DNA from: Viridibacterium sediminicola
GTDB lineage: Bacteria; Pseudomonadota; Gammaproteobacteria; Burkholderiales; Rhodocyclaceae
Assembly: GCF_039631295.1 (NCBI RefSeq)
Contig: NZ_JBDIVE010000007.1
Span: forward strand, 124,001 to 188,000
Length of the DNA stretch: 64,000 nt
Direction: 5' to 3'
Below are positions 42,581 through 51,029 of this stretch, one piece after another (within the stretch, counting starts at the first letter, position 1; each line of letters opens with the position of its first letter). Below the pieces are notes generated by a model. That model ran no database searches and was not told where the DNA came from. It saw only the letters and a list, made by a program, of their open reading frames with translations. A program made the position numbers and the translations under genes.

Positions 42581-44950
42581 ATGAGTTCTTACGTCATTCC
42601 TTTTGAATCGCTCCGCATGACCGATGTGGAGCAGGTAGGCGGCAAGAATGCCTCGCTGGGCGAGATGATCAGCCAGCTCTCGGCAGCGGGTGTGCGGGTT
42701 CCCGGTGGTTTTGCGACCACGGCTTTTGCGTATCGCGAGTTCCTCGCCACCAATGGCCTGGCCGAGCGCATCCGCGCCGCGCTGGAGTCGCTCGACATCA
42801 ACGATGTTGAAGCGCTGATCAGGACCGGCGCGCAGATCCGCCAATGGATCATGGAAACGCCGCTGCCGGCGCAACTGGAAGCGGACATCCGCACGCATTA
42901 CGAACGTCTGGTGGCCGAAGGCGAGGGCAGCTTCGCGGTGCGCTCCTCGGCGACGGCAGAAGACCTGCCCGACGCATCTTTCGCTGGCCAGCAAGAGACT
43001 TTCCTCAACATCTCAGGCTTCGAGAACATCCTCCACGCCATGCGGGAAGTGTTCGCCTCGCTCTACAACGACCGTGCGATTTCCTATCGCGAGCACAAGG
43101 GCTTCCGCCACGCCGAAGTCGCCTTGTCGGCCGGCGTGCAGCGCATGGTGCGTTCCGACACCGGCGCGGCCGGCGTGATGTTCACGCTGGATACCGAATC
43201 GGGCTTCAAGGATGTGGTGTTCATCACTTCGTCCTACGGCCTCGGAGAGACCGTGGTGCAGGGCGCCGTCAATCCCGACGAGTTCTATGTGCACAAGCCG
43301 ATGCTCGATCTGGGCAATCCGGCGGTGATCCGCCGTAACCTCGGCTCCAAGATGATCAAGATGGTGTTTGCCGACAAGCGCGAAGCGGGCAAATCCACGG
43401 TGCTGCAGGATGTCGCCGAAGTAGATCGTCACCGCTTTTCGCTGAGTGACAAGGAAGTGCTGGAGCTGGCACGCTACGCACGCATCATCGAGAAGCACTA
43501 CGAGCGTCCGATGGACATCGAGTGGGGCAAGGACGGGCAGGATGGCAAGCTCTACATCCTGCAGGCGCGGCCGGAGACGGTGCAGTCGCAGAGTTCCTCG
43601 CTGGTGATGGAGAAATACCGCCTCAAGCATCACGGCCGCGTGCTCGTTTCGGGTCGCGCCATTGGGCAGAAGATCGGCCAGGGGCCGGTACGTCTGGTCA
43701 GCGATGCTTCGCAGATGAGCCGCGTGCAGGATGGCGATGTGCTGGTCACCGACATGACCGACCCGAACTGGGAGCCGGTGATGAAGCGCGCTTCAGCCAT
43801 CGTCACCAATCGCGGCGGGCGCACCTGTCACGCCGCGATCATCGCGCGTGAGCTGGGCATTCCGGCCATCGTCGGCTGTGGCGACGCGACCGATGTGCTC
43901 GAAGAAGGCGAGAGCGTCACCGTGTCCTGCGCCGAAGGCGACACCGGCTACGTCTATCGTGGCCGCCTCGATTACGAGGTGGTGACCACCGACATGGGCG
44001 CGATGCCCGAGATCCCGCTGAAGATCATGATGAACGTCGGCAATCCCGAGCTGGCCTTCGAGTTCTCGCAGATTCCCAATGGCGGTGTAGGGCTGGCGCG
44101 CCTGGAGTTCGTCATCAACAACATGATCGGCATCCACCCCAAGGCGATTCTCGAAGTCGACCAGGCCACGCCCAGCCTGGCCGAGGAAATCGAGCGTCGT
44201 TCGCGTGGCTATGCGACGCCGCGCCAGTTCTTCATCGAACGTCTGGCTGAAGGCGTGGCGACGATTGCCGCAGCCTTCTGGCCCAAGCCGGTGATCGTCC
44301 GCCTGTCGGACTTCAAGTCCAATGAATACCGCAAGCTGCTTGGCGGCAAGGCCTACGAGCCGGAGGAAGAGAATCCGATGCTCGGTTTCCGTGGCGCCTC
44401 GCGCTACATCGCGCACAGCTTCCGCGATTGCTTCGAGCTCGAATGCCTGGCCATGAAGCAGGTGCGCAATGTGATGGGCCTCACCAATGTGCAGCTGATG
44501 GTGCCCTTCGTGCGCAATCTCGACGAGGCCCGCGGCGTAGTCGAACTGCTCGAAGATCATGGCCTGCGCCGTGGCGAAAACGGCCTCAAGCTGATCATGA
44601 TGTGCGAGATCCCGTCGAATGCCCTGCTGGCAGATCGCTTCCTCGAATTCTTCGATGGCTTCTCGATCGGCTCCAACGACCTGACCCAGCTCACCCTGGG
44701 CCTGGACCGTGATTCGGGCCTCGTCGCCCATGCTTTCGATGAGCGTGATCCGGCCGTCAAGCAGCTGTTGTCGATGGCCATCAAGTCGGCCAACAAGCTG
44801 GGCAAGTATGTCGGCATCTGCGGTCAGGGCCCTTCGGATCATGTCGACTTCGCCGAGTGGCTGATGGACGAGGGCATCCAGACCATCTCCCTCAATCCTG
44901 ACACCGTCGTCTCCACCTGGCTCAAGCTGGCCAGTCACGCGTCGCGCTGA
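42581..44950 (+). CDS. ppsA: Phosphoenolpyruvate synthase
   Basis: 789 residues. Converts pyruvate, ATP and water to PEP, AMP and Pi for gluconeogenesis. N-terminal ATP-binding domain (GGKNASLGEMISQL, SSATAEDLPDASFAGQQET); swivelling phosphohistidine domain with GGRTCHAAIIARELG, in which the Thr before Cys-His is the PpsR target; C-terminal PEP/pyruvate barrel (IGSNDLTQLTLGLDRDS, GICGQGPSDH). Start at ATG 42581; the upstream in-frame ATG 42524 gives a non-family N-terminus. Confidence 0.95.
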   Translation: MSSYVIPFESLRMTDVEQVGGKNASLGEMISQLSAAGVRVPGGFATTAFAYREFLATNGLAERIRAALESLDINDVEALIRTGAQIRQWIMETPLPAQLEADIRTHYERLVAEGEGSFAVRSSATAEDLPDASFAGQQETFLNISGFENILHAMREVFASLYNDRAISYREHKGFRHAEVALSAGVQRMVRSDTGAAGVMFTLDTESGFKDVVFITSSYGLGETVVQGAVNPDEFYVHKPMLDLGNPAVIRRNLGSKMIKMVFADKREAGKSTVLQDVAEVDRHRFSLSDKEVLELARYARIIEKHYERPMDIEWGKDGQDGKLYILQARPETVQSQSSSLVMEKYRLKHHGRVLVSGRAIGQKIGQGPVRLVSDASQMSRVQDGDVLVTDMTDPNWEPVMKRASAIVTNRGGRTCHAAIIARELGIPAIVGCGDATDVLEEGESVTVSCAEGDTGYVYRGRLDYEVVTTDMGAMPEIPLKIMMNVGNPELAFEFSQIPNGGVGLARLEFVINNMIGIHPKAILEVDQATPSLAEEIERRSRGYATPRQFFIERLAEGVATIAAAFWPKPVIVRLSDFKSNEYRKLLGGKAYEPEEENPMLGFRGASRYIAHSFRDCFELECLAMKQVRNVMGLTNVQLMVPFVRNLDEARGVVELLEDHGLRRGENGLKLIMMCEIPSNALLADRFLEFFDGFSIGSNDLTQLTLGLDRDSGLVAHAFDERDPAVKQLLSMAIKSANKLGKYVGICGQGPSDHVDFAEWLMDEGIQTISLNPDTVVSTWLKLASHASR

Positions 44951-44960
44951 TCGACGCGCC

Positions 44961-45006
44961 CGCCGGGCATGCGCTGGTCCGCACGACGGACCGCTCATGC
45001 CCGGCG
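44961..45006. repeat. Strong long hairpin after ppsA
   Basis: CGCCGGGCATG (44961-44971) pairs perfectly with CATGCCCGGCG (44996-45006), and GGTCCG/CGGACC form an inner stem with a five-base loop. It starts ten bases after the ppsA stop. No U-tract follows, so it may be an RNA-stabilising structure or a Rho-assisted end rather than a classical terminator. Confidence 0.7.
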
Positions 45007-45042
45007 CGCTGGACTCCTCCTCTGTGCGCCCTTAAAAGCCAA

Positions 45043-45177
45043 GTTCGGGAGTCGTGCTAAACTCCGCCCCCGTAGTTGCGCATCAGACTTGCGTCTGGCA
45101 ATGCGCGCTTACCCGAACCAAGCCCTGATCCGGTTGTACCGGATTGGACCTGTCCGGGCGCGACGGTCATTGACCGT
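45043..45177 (+). promoter_or_regulatory. Structured untranslated region upstream of the M23 peptidase gene
   Basis: Three hairpins in a row. GCGCAT-CAGAC/GTCTG-ATGCGC is at 45078-45106, ATCCGGT/ACCGGAT at 45128-45144, and ACGGT/ACCGT at 45163-45177. GTTCGGG (45043-45049) and CCCGAAC (45112-45118) could close a further stem around the first. A possible extended -10 (TGCTAAACT, 45055-45063) lies inside this region, which conflicts with the outer stem being transcribed. No known riboswitch class was recognised. Confidence 0.4.
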
Positions 45178-45209
45178 TCGGCGTTCGATATTCCAGGGGA
45201 AGGAGCCAC

Positions 45210-46175
45210 ATGGCACTGCTTCTGCTATCCAGTCGATCCCTTACGCGTGCCGGTGTGCGTGCGGTGAGCCTGCACGGCGTGCTCGGCATGGCGGCCGCTG
45301 CCTGCCTGCTGGTCGGTTGCCTGGCTTTTGCCGCCGGTCTGGCGCTCGGTCGCCAGCAGACGGTTAACCCGATCCAGGCGGATGCCGAGCGTGACGGCTT
45401 CGCCGTGCAACGCCTCGGTGAAATCTCGGCGCGCATCATGGCCCTGGAGGGAAACGCCAGCGGCCTGCTCAAGAAACTCAGCGGGATCGAACAGATCCAG
45501 GGCAGCCTGTACAAGCTGGACAAGGCGGGCATTGCGCCGCCACAACCCCCTCTTGCCCCCTCACCACGTCCCAAGGATGCCGCCGGTGGCCCTGAGCTGG
45601 CGCCGGTGTGCGACATCAGTGGCCTGAAAGCCTCGCTCAGCGATGCCGGTGCGGAGAGCGTCAAGCGCGCCGAGGGCTCGCTCGACTGCTTGAAAACCCT
45701 GCTCCAGCACATTGATGAGAAGTCCAGCCCGCGCAGCGTGGCCTACATGGCCTTGCCCAACCGCAGCCCGGTGCAGGGGGCCGAGCTGGGTTCGCCGTTC
45801 GGCAATCGTATCGATCCGATCACCGGCCATCTGGCCTTTCACCCCGGTTTGGACTTCCGCGCCGAGCTTGGCACCGCCATTCATTCGGCCGGTGGCGGCA
45901 CGGTGCGCTTTGCCGGCTGGCACAACGAATTCGGCAATGTGCTGGAAATCGACCATGGCAATGGCCTGATCAGCCGCTATGCCCATGCCTCCCGTCTGCT
46001 GGTCAAGGAGGGCGATATCGTGGTGCCTGGCCAGCAGGTTGCCGCCGTGGGTTCGACCGGTCGTTCGACTGGCCCGCACCTGCATTTCGAGATTATCCGT
46101 GACGGTCGTTACATTGATCCCATGCAATACCTTTCGAGCGTGCTCCCTCGTGCGTCTGCCACGCCGCGCTCCTGA
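45210..46175 (+). CDS. M23-family metallopeptidase, membrane-anchored
   Basis: 321 residues. Short cytoplasmic N-terminus, one membrane segment at about 28-50, a coiled-coil-like stretch, and a C-terminal LytM/M23 domain: FGNRIDPITGHLAFHPGLDF with zinc ligands His211 and Asp215, and GPHLHFEI with His290/His292. Complete zinc site, so probably an active endopeptidase cutting peptidoglycan cross-links. Strong ribosome-binding site AAGGAG before ATG 45210. It overlaps the next gene by 26 nt and leads a small cluster ending in a bactofilin, which suggests a role in local wall remodelling. Confidence 0.88.
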   Translation: MALLLLSSRSLTRAGVRAVSLHGVLGMAAAACLLVGCLAFAAGLALGRQQTVNPIQADAERDGFAVQRLGEISARIMALEGNASGLLKKLSGIEQIQGSLYKLDKAGIAPPQPPLAPSPRPKDAAGGPELAPVCDISGLKASLSDAGAESVKRAEGSLDCLKTLLQHIDEKSSPRSVAYMALPNRSPVQGAELGSPFGNRIDPITGHLAFHPGLDFRAELGTAIHSAGGGTVRFAGWHNEFGNVLEIDHGNGLISRYAHASRLLVKEGDIVVPGQQVAAVGSTGRSTGPHLHFEIIRDGRYIDPMQYLSSVLPRASATPRS

Positions 46176-46518
46176 ACGGCTCACGCAGCGGCTGAGCAGC
46201 GCAGTGTTCACACTGTCGCCGCAGCGCCGTCAGCGTGCCGCCTGGGTGTTGGCCCTGGCTTTGCTGATCGGCCTGGCCGCCGGCTGGTTCCTGCACGATC
46301 TGCGTGGCGTCTCCGGCGGGCTTGACCCGCTCAGGCTGCAGCGCGAGATCGAGGCCTTGCAGAGCCAGCTCAAGCTCGGCGAGTTGCGCCTGCAGCAGGA
46401 GCTGGCGACGCGTGAGGAACTTGCGCGGCAGATTGACGCCCAAACCCAGGCGCTGCGTGAGGCTGAGCAGGAGCTGAATTTTTTCCGTAGCCAGCGCGGC
46501 AAGAGCGCCGCCAAGTAA
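46150..46518 (+). CDS. Small membrane-anchored coiled-coil protein
   Basis: 122 residues from GTG 46150: a basic N-terminus, one membrane segment (WVLALALLIGLAAGWFL) and a heptad-patterned coiled coil (LQREIEALQSQLKLGELRL) running to the C-terminus. Its start lies inside the M23 gene, so the two are coupled. No named family recognised; the topology suits a small adaptor linking the peptidase to the bactofilin scaffold encoded next. Confidence 0.65.
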   Translation: MRLPRRAPERLTQRLSSAVFTLSPQRRQRAAWVLALALLIGLAAGWFLHDLRGVSGGLDPLRLQREIEALQSQLKLGELRLQQELATREELARQIDAQTQALREAEQELNFFRSQRGKSAAK

Positions 46519-46557
46519 AATCGCCGCACCTTCGGGCACTTCCTTCAGAGGCACACC

Positions 46558-46989
46558 ATGTTTGGCAAAAAGAAAGACGCATCGATCGAACTGACCAAGC
46601 TCTCCAGTCTCATTGCCAGCAATGTGGAAGCACATGGCGACCTGGTGTTCGTCGATGGTTTGCGCATCGATGGCAATGTGCGTGGCAATGTGCAGAGCCG
46701 TCCGGGTGTGAAGAGTCTGCTGGTGCTCAGCGATCATGGCAGCATCACCGGCAATGTGCGCAGCCACGATGCGGTGATCAATGGTGTGATCGTTGGTGAC
46801 CTGGAAGTTGAACACTTTCTCGAACTGCAGGCCAATGCGCGCGTCACCGGTAATATCAGCTACCGTCAGCTGCGCATGGATTGCGGTGCGTCCGTCGATG
46901 GCCGCCTGACCAAGCTTGGCGAGTCCACTGAAACTTCCAATGTGGTGGAGCTGGCAAGCTCCAGCCACAGCAATGCTCAGTCCGTCTGA
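46558..46989 (+). CDS. Bactofilin
   Basis: 143-residue polymer-forming cytoskeletal protein. The central beta-helix shows the usual glycine/asparagine turns (GLRIDGNVRGNVQSRPG, GSITGNVRSHDAVINGVIVGD, NARVTGNISYRQLRMDCG) with short disordered ends. Bactofilins form membrane-associated filaments and often recruit M23 peptidases to set cell curvature or stalks, which matches the M23 gene two positions upstream. Confidence 0.92.
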   Translation: MFGKKKDASIELTKLSSLIASNVEAHGDLVFVDGLRIDGNVRGNVQSRPGVKSLLVLSDHGSITGNVRSHDAVINGVIVGDLEVEHFLELQANARVTGNISYRQLRMDCGASVDGRLTKLGESTETSNVVELASSSHSNAQSV

Positions 46990-47006
46990 GCGGAGATCTG
47001 AATTCG

Positions 47007-47660
47007 ATGCGGAAAATCATTCCCTGCCTGCTCAAGCTGGCTTGCGTCCTGGCGCTTGCCGCCGGCGTGCCGGCCGAAGCGGCCAATAAGAACAGTCAGA
47101 AAAGCAGCGCCGCCAGCGTGAAAAAGCCGACGACGGCTAGCAAGAAGGCGACCGGCACCAAGAAGAGCACGACAAGCAAGAAAACCAGCAAATCCAAGGC
47201 TAGTACCGGCGGTTCGGGTGGGCGAAGCGTGCCCCGGGCCGATAACAGCGTGGCGAGCGAGCGTGAGACGCCGCGCTGCCGCAACGTGCGGGTCAAGACC
47301 TCCAAGGGTTATCGCACCCAGCGCAAGTGCAGCGGTGCTGAGGCTGCAGCCTTGCATGGCGGGGCGACAGATCCGCTTGATAGCGGCAAGAGCGCGGATC
47401 TGAAGGCGCGCACGATTCCGGATCGCGCCTATGCCGTCGACGGCTATACCTTCTTTCATCAAGGGCGCAAGTACCGCGTCCTCGGTATTGACGAGAGCCT
47501 GGTACCGGCCGGCAGCGATCTGGCCAAGCAGCGCCTGCAACTGGCGCTCGACAGCGGCCAGGTGGCCGTGGAGCCGGAATCGGTCGATGACAGCGGCACC
47601 GTGCGTGCCCAGGTGCGCGTGAGCGGCAAGAACCTCGCCGAGGTTCTCAACGCCAAGTAA
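47007..47660 (+). CDS. Secreted protein with degenerate SNase-like domain
   Basis: 217 residues. Signal peptide 1-25 (cleavage near AEA), a Lys/Ser/Thr-rich disordered stretch to about residue 75, then a C-terminal domain resembling staphylococcal nuclease: DGYTFFHQGRKYRVLGIDE, AKQRLQLALDSGQVAVEP and VRVSGKNLAEVL. The Arg and second Asp of the nuclease site align, but the first Asp of DGDT is Tyr and the general-base Glu is absent, so nuclease activity is doubtful. Follows the bactofilin by 17 bp. Fold assignment is by pattern only. Confidence 0.6.
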   Translation: MRKIIPCLLKLACVLALAAGVPAEAANKNSQKSSAASVKKPTTASKKATGTKKSTTSKKTSKSKASTGGSGGRSVPRADNSVASERETPRCRNVRVKTSKGYRTQRKCSGAEAAALHGGATDPLDSGKSADLKARTIPDRAYAVDGYTFFHQGRKYRVLGIDESLVPAGSDLAKQRLQLALDSGQVAVEPESVDDSGTVRAQVRVSGKNLAEVLNAK

Positions 47661-47681
47661 ATGCCGTGCGGGCTGCCGCGC

Positions 47682-48851
47682 TCAGTGCAGGTGGCGCGGC
47701 ACCTGTTCGGCCGACTCCTCCGGCAGCTCGGCATGCACGGCCTCGCCATCGGGTGAGGGGTACATCGGCGAGCCGCAGTCGTCGCAATACTCCATCGGGA
47801 AGCGCTGATCGAGCTGCAAGATCACGTTCACACCGCAGTCGCGCAGCACCTGCTGAATCTGCTGCGGCACATCGGAGTTGTCGTCTTCGGCGCCGAGCAG
47901 CGGCCACACCACGCCGTGCATGACATTGCCGTTGTCCAGCGCGGTGAAGGAAATGCGGTATTCCTCCAGCTGGCGGTCGAAGAAGGGCGCGACGACGGCG
48001 CGCAGGCGCGCCGGCGGAATGTCGAGCGTGGTTGCCAGAAAAGCCACCGAAGCACGCACCGAATACGGACGCGAGGCGCGATCAGCTTGCCGGCAGGCCG
48101 CAAAATACGCCTCCGGCAGCACCAGCTCGGTCGCGCAACCGGCCAGCAGCGGGCTCAGGCAGGCGCCGCCCTGGCTGCGCCATTGCGTGGCGGCGAGCTC
48201 GCGGCTGATGTCCTTTTCCTGCCAGCGGAAAATCGGCGCACCCGCTTCGGCGATGACGGTGCCGACGAGGTAGCGCACATCGGAGAGAAAGCGTGCGGTC
48301 TCGGGCAGGGTTTCCGGATCGATCTTCAAGTCCTGGTTGCGTTCGGCCGCTTGCGCCAGTTCGGCCGTGAAGCGCGCCGTTTCGCAATAGCCCTGCGGTA
48401 ACTGATCGGGGCTGAACAGCACATTGGCCAGCGACAGCTTGACCTTGTCGGCCAGCACATGCGCGCCGAGCTGCACGCGCAGATTGGCCAGCGCGCCCGG
48501 CGACAGGGTGGCCGCCGGAATGCTGAAGCGCGACCAGCACAGCACCGGCGCAGCGATCAGCAGGGCCTGACGATGTGAGGGGTCGGCGGCGCCGCTCTCG
48601 GCACGCGATTCGATGGCATCGGCCAGTGCGTCATGGGCGCCGGCATTGGCGGCGAACAGATGGTCGAGCGCAGCATTGAGCACTTCTTCATCGCCAGCTT
48701 GCAGCAGGCTGTCGACCAGCTCGCCCAGGCGTGAATCCCAGAACATGTCTTCAGCGCGGCTGCCCGATTCGGCCAGTCCGCTGGCCAGCCACAGCAATTG
48801 TTCGGCTTCTTGCGGCAAGCCGTTGCGGCGCCCCAGTCTTGATCTTTTCAT
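47682..48851 (-). CDS. DUF2863 family protein
   Basis: 389 residues, no signal peptide or membrane segment. Recognised as the DUF2863 family typical of Betaproteobacteria (N-terminus RLGRRNGLPQEAEQLLWLA, C-terminal MEYCDDCGSPMYPSPDGE with a CxxC pair that could bind zinc). Function unknown. It lies 51 bp downstream of bioD and may be the last gene of the biotin transcript. It converges with the SNase-like gene. Confidence 0.8.
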   Translation of the reverse strand: MKRSRLGRRNGLPQEAEQLLWLASGLAESGSRAEDMFWDSRLGELVDSLLQAGDEEVLNAALDHLFAANAGAHDALADAIESRAESGAADPSHRQALLIAAPVLCWSRFSIPAATLSPGALANLRVQLGAHVLADKVKLSLANVLFSPDQLPQGYCETARFTAELAQAAERNQDLKIDPETLPETARFLSDVRYLVGTVIAEAGAPIFRWQEKDISRELAATQWRSQGGACLSPLLAGCATELVLPEAYFAACRQADRASRPYSVRASVAFLATTLDIPPARLRAVVAPFFDRQLEEYRISFTALDNGNVMHGVVWPLLGAEDDNSDVPQQIQQVLRDCGVNVILQLDQRFPMEYCDDCGSPMYPSPDGEAVHAELPEESAEQVPRHLH

Positions 48852-48902
48852 GATGCGTGTCCGCCGTTTCAGTTGGGCGCGATTGTATACCTGCGCGCCG
48901 CT

Positions 48903-49574
48903 TCAGGGCAGCGTGAGCAGGCCGGCGGCTTGATCTGGCTGCGACAGGCGCGGCACGATGCCCAGACAAGGCGCGTCGAGTTTGCTGCGCAGGGTGGCGA
49001 TATTGGCGTCGACAAAAGGCATCTGCGCATCGACGAGATTGCCGACCCAGCCGGCCAGGCGCAGACCGCGTGCGCGGATTGCCTCAGCGCTCAGCAGCGC
49101 ATGGTTGAGACAGCCCAGGCGCAGGCCGACCACCAGCACCACCGGCAGCGCCAGCGCTTGCGCCAGCTGCGCGGCGTCGAGCGTCTCGCTCAGCGGCACG
49201 ATGAAGCCGCCGGCGCCCTCGACCAGCACCACGTCGGCTTGCGCTGCCAGCTGCTGGTAGCCCGCGACGAGCTGATCGAGTTCGAGAACGACGCCCGCGC
49301 GTGCTGCTGCAATGTGCGGTGAGCAGGCATCGGGCAGACAGACCGGATTGATCTCTGCGAGGCTGAAACCGGGGCTGCCTGCTGCTTGCAGGCGCAGGGC
49401 GTCTTCATTGCAGAGCTGGCCGTCCAAAAGACTGGCGCCCGCCGCGACCGGCTTGTAGCCGACCGCGCGCAGGCCCCGCGCGCGAAAGCCATGCAGCAGG
49501 GCGCAGCTGATGAAAGTTTTGCCGACATCGGTGTCGGTGCCGGTGACGAACAGGGATTGCGGTGTGCGGCTCAT
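48903..49574 (-). CDS. bioD: Dethiobiotin synthase
   Basis: 223 residues. Closes the ureido ring of dethiobiotin using ATP and CO2. P-loop GTDTDVGKTF near residue 10; YKPVAAG with the substrate lysine; VEGAGGFIVPL. Start ATG 49574 overlaps the bioC stop by 4 nt (ATGA). Confidence 0.95.
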   Translation of the reverse strand: MSRTPQSLFVTGTDTDVGKTFISCALLHGFRARGLRAVGYKPVAAGASLLDGQLCNEDALRLQAAGSPGFSLAEINPVCLPDACSPHIAAARAGVVLELDQLVAGYQQLAAQADVVLVEGAGGFIVPLSETLDAAQLAQALALPVVLVVGLRLGCLNHALLSAEAIRARGLRLAGWVGNLVDAQMPFVDANIATLRSKLDAPCLGIVPRLSQPDQAAGLLTLP

Positions 49575-50329
49575 GAAGTACGTCGTGCGCTGAGGAAGAC
49601 CACATCGTAGCTCAGCGGCAAGCCGGCCTCGACGCGGTACTGTTCGTAAAATGCTGCGGCGCGTTGCAGGGCGGCACGTGGCAGGAAGCCGGCGCTGCGC
49701 GCGCCATCGAGGGTGTGTGCGCCGAGTGCCTTGAGGTCGCGCAGCAGGCTCAGCAGGTTGTCGGCATGATCCTGGAAGACTTGGCGCTCGATGCGGATCT
49801 CGCTGAAGCCAGCGGCTTGCAGCATCGCGGCGTAGGGCTCGGCGGCGGCAAAACTGCGCACGTGTTCGCGACCGTCGGCCTGGCGCATCGCCTGGCGCAA
49901 TTCCGCGAGGCTGTCCGGTGCCAGCGTTGCCACGGCAAGATGCCCGCCGGGGCGCAGCACGCGCGCTGCCTCCCGGATCGCAGCTTCGGCATCGATCCAC
50001 TGCCAGGCCAGACTGCTGAAGTATTGCGCGACGCAGGCATCGCGCAGCGGCAGCTGTTCGATGTCGGCACACATGCCCGCGCTGTGTTGCGCGCTGAGCA
50101 TGCCGATGGCGTGATCCAGTGCGATGCATTGCTGGCCGCGTGCCGCCAAGGCAGGCAGCGCGTAGCCCGTGCCGCAGCCAGCGTCGAGCGCGATGCCGCT
50201 GGCGCCGGGCTCCAGGCGTGCGAGCAGGGCGTCGCAGATGCGCCTTTGCACGCGGGCAACGCGATCGTAGCTGGCCGCGGCGCGCGAGAAAGCCTGGCGG
50301 ATCTTGCGCTTCTCAGCGGGGCTGGGCAT
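49571..50329 (-). CDS. bioC: Malonyl-ACP O-methyltransferase
   Basis: 252-residue SAM methyltransferase that caps malonyl-ACP so fatty-acid enzymes can build pimeloyl-ACP. RQAFSRAAASYDRVARVQ is the BioC N-terminal signature; SAM motif LDAGCGTGYALPAL; VLRPGGHLAVATLAPDSL. Start at ATG 50329 overlaps the bioH end by 17 nt. Confidence 0.92.
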   Translation of the reverse strand: MPSPAEKRKIRQAFSRAAASYDRVARVQRRICDALLARLEPGASGIALDAGCGTGYALPALAARGQQCIALDHAIGMLSAQHSAGMCADIEQLPLRDACVAQYFSSLAWQWIDAEAAIREAARVLRPGGHLAVATLAPDSLAELRQAMRQADGREHVRSFAAAEPYAAMLQAAGFSEIRIERQVFQDHADNLLSLLRDLKALGAHTLDGARSAGFLPRAALQRAAAFYEQYRVEAGLPLSYDVVFLSARRTS

Positions 50330-51029
50330 TGAGGAAGGACTCGATAGCCTGCGCCAGCCGCGCCGGGCAGGAGAGATGCGGCGCATGGCCAACAGCGGGC
50401 AGGATCAGCTGCTGACTCAGCGGCCAGCGTTGTGCCAGCCATTCGCTGGCCGCCGGCGGCATCAGCGCATCGGCTTGGCCGTGAATCAGCAGACAGGGCA
50501 GGCCGGAGGAGGGCAGACTGCTACGCAGATCACTTTCTTCCAGCAGGCGCAGGCCATGGGCGAGCGCGGCGTGTTCGGCTTGCGCGTCAGCCAGCGCTGC
50601 CGTGAGCTGGGCGGCGACCTGGCTACGTGCCTCGTCGCCGAATGCCTGCAGCGCAATGAAGCGACTCAGTGTGCGCGCTGGCTGCGCCGTGAAGCTCTGG
50701 CGGAAAGCAGTCACCGTGGCAGCGTCGAGCGCATGTGGCCAGTCGGCCGACTGGACGAAGCGTGGCGTCGCGGCGATCAGGATCAGCTTGGCCACGTGCT
50801 GCGGGTGGCGTGCGGCAAGGCTCATGGCCAGCATTGCACCGAGCGACCAGCCCAGCACTACGCTGCCGGGCGGAATCTCTGCGCTGATCGCGTCGGCCCA
50901 GTCAGCGAGGCTGCCCGCCGGCGGGCGGCAATGCAGGGCGATGCTGTGTTGATTGGGCAAGGCCGCTTGCAGCGCTTGCCACACGGCAGGTGTGAGGCCC
51001 CAGCCGTGCAGCAGAACCAGGCTGCTCAT
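50313..51029 (-). CDS. bioH: Pimeloyl-ACP methyl ester esterase
   Basis: 238-residue alpha/beta hydrolase that removes the methyl cap laid by BioC. HGWGLTPAVW (oxyanion region), nucleophile elbow GWSLGA with Ser62, Asp in HGQADALMP and His in AVGHAPHLS complete the triad. Overlaps bioF by 4 nt. Confidence 0.92.
   Translation of the reverse strand: MSSLVLLHGWGLTPAVWQALQAALPNQHSIALHCRPPAGSLADWADAISAEIPPGSVVLGWSLGAMLAMSLAARHPQHVAKLILIAATPRFVQSADWPHALDAATVTAFRQSFTAQPARTLSRFIALQAFGDEARSQVAAQLTAALADAQAEHAALAHGLRLLEESDLRSSLPSSGLPCLLIHGQADALMPPAASEWLAQRWPLSQQLILPAVGHAPHLSCPARLAQAIESFLNAQPR

Noticed and set aside
45979..46149. Longer version of the small coiled-coil gene
   Set aside because: The added part is the M23 coding sequence read in another frame; GTG 46150 gives a sensible basic N-terminus before the membrane helix.
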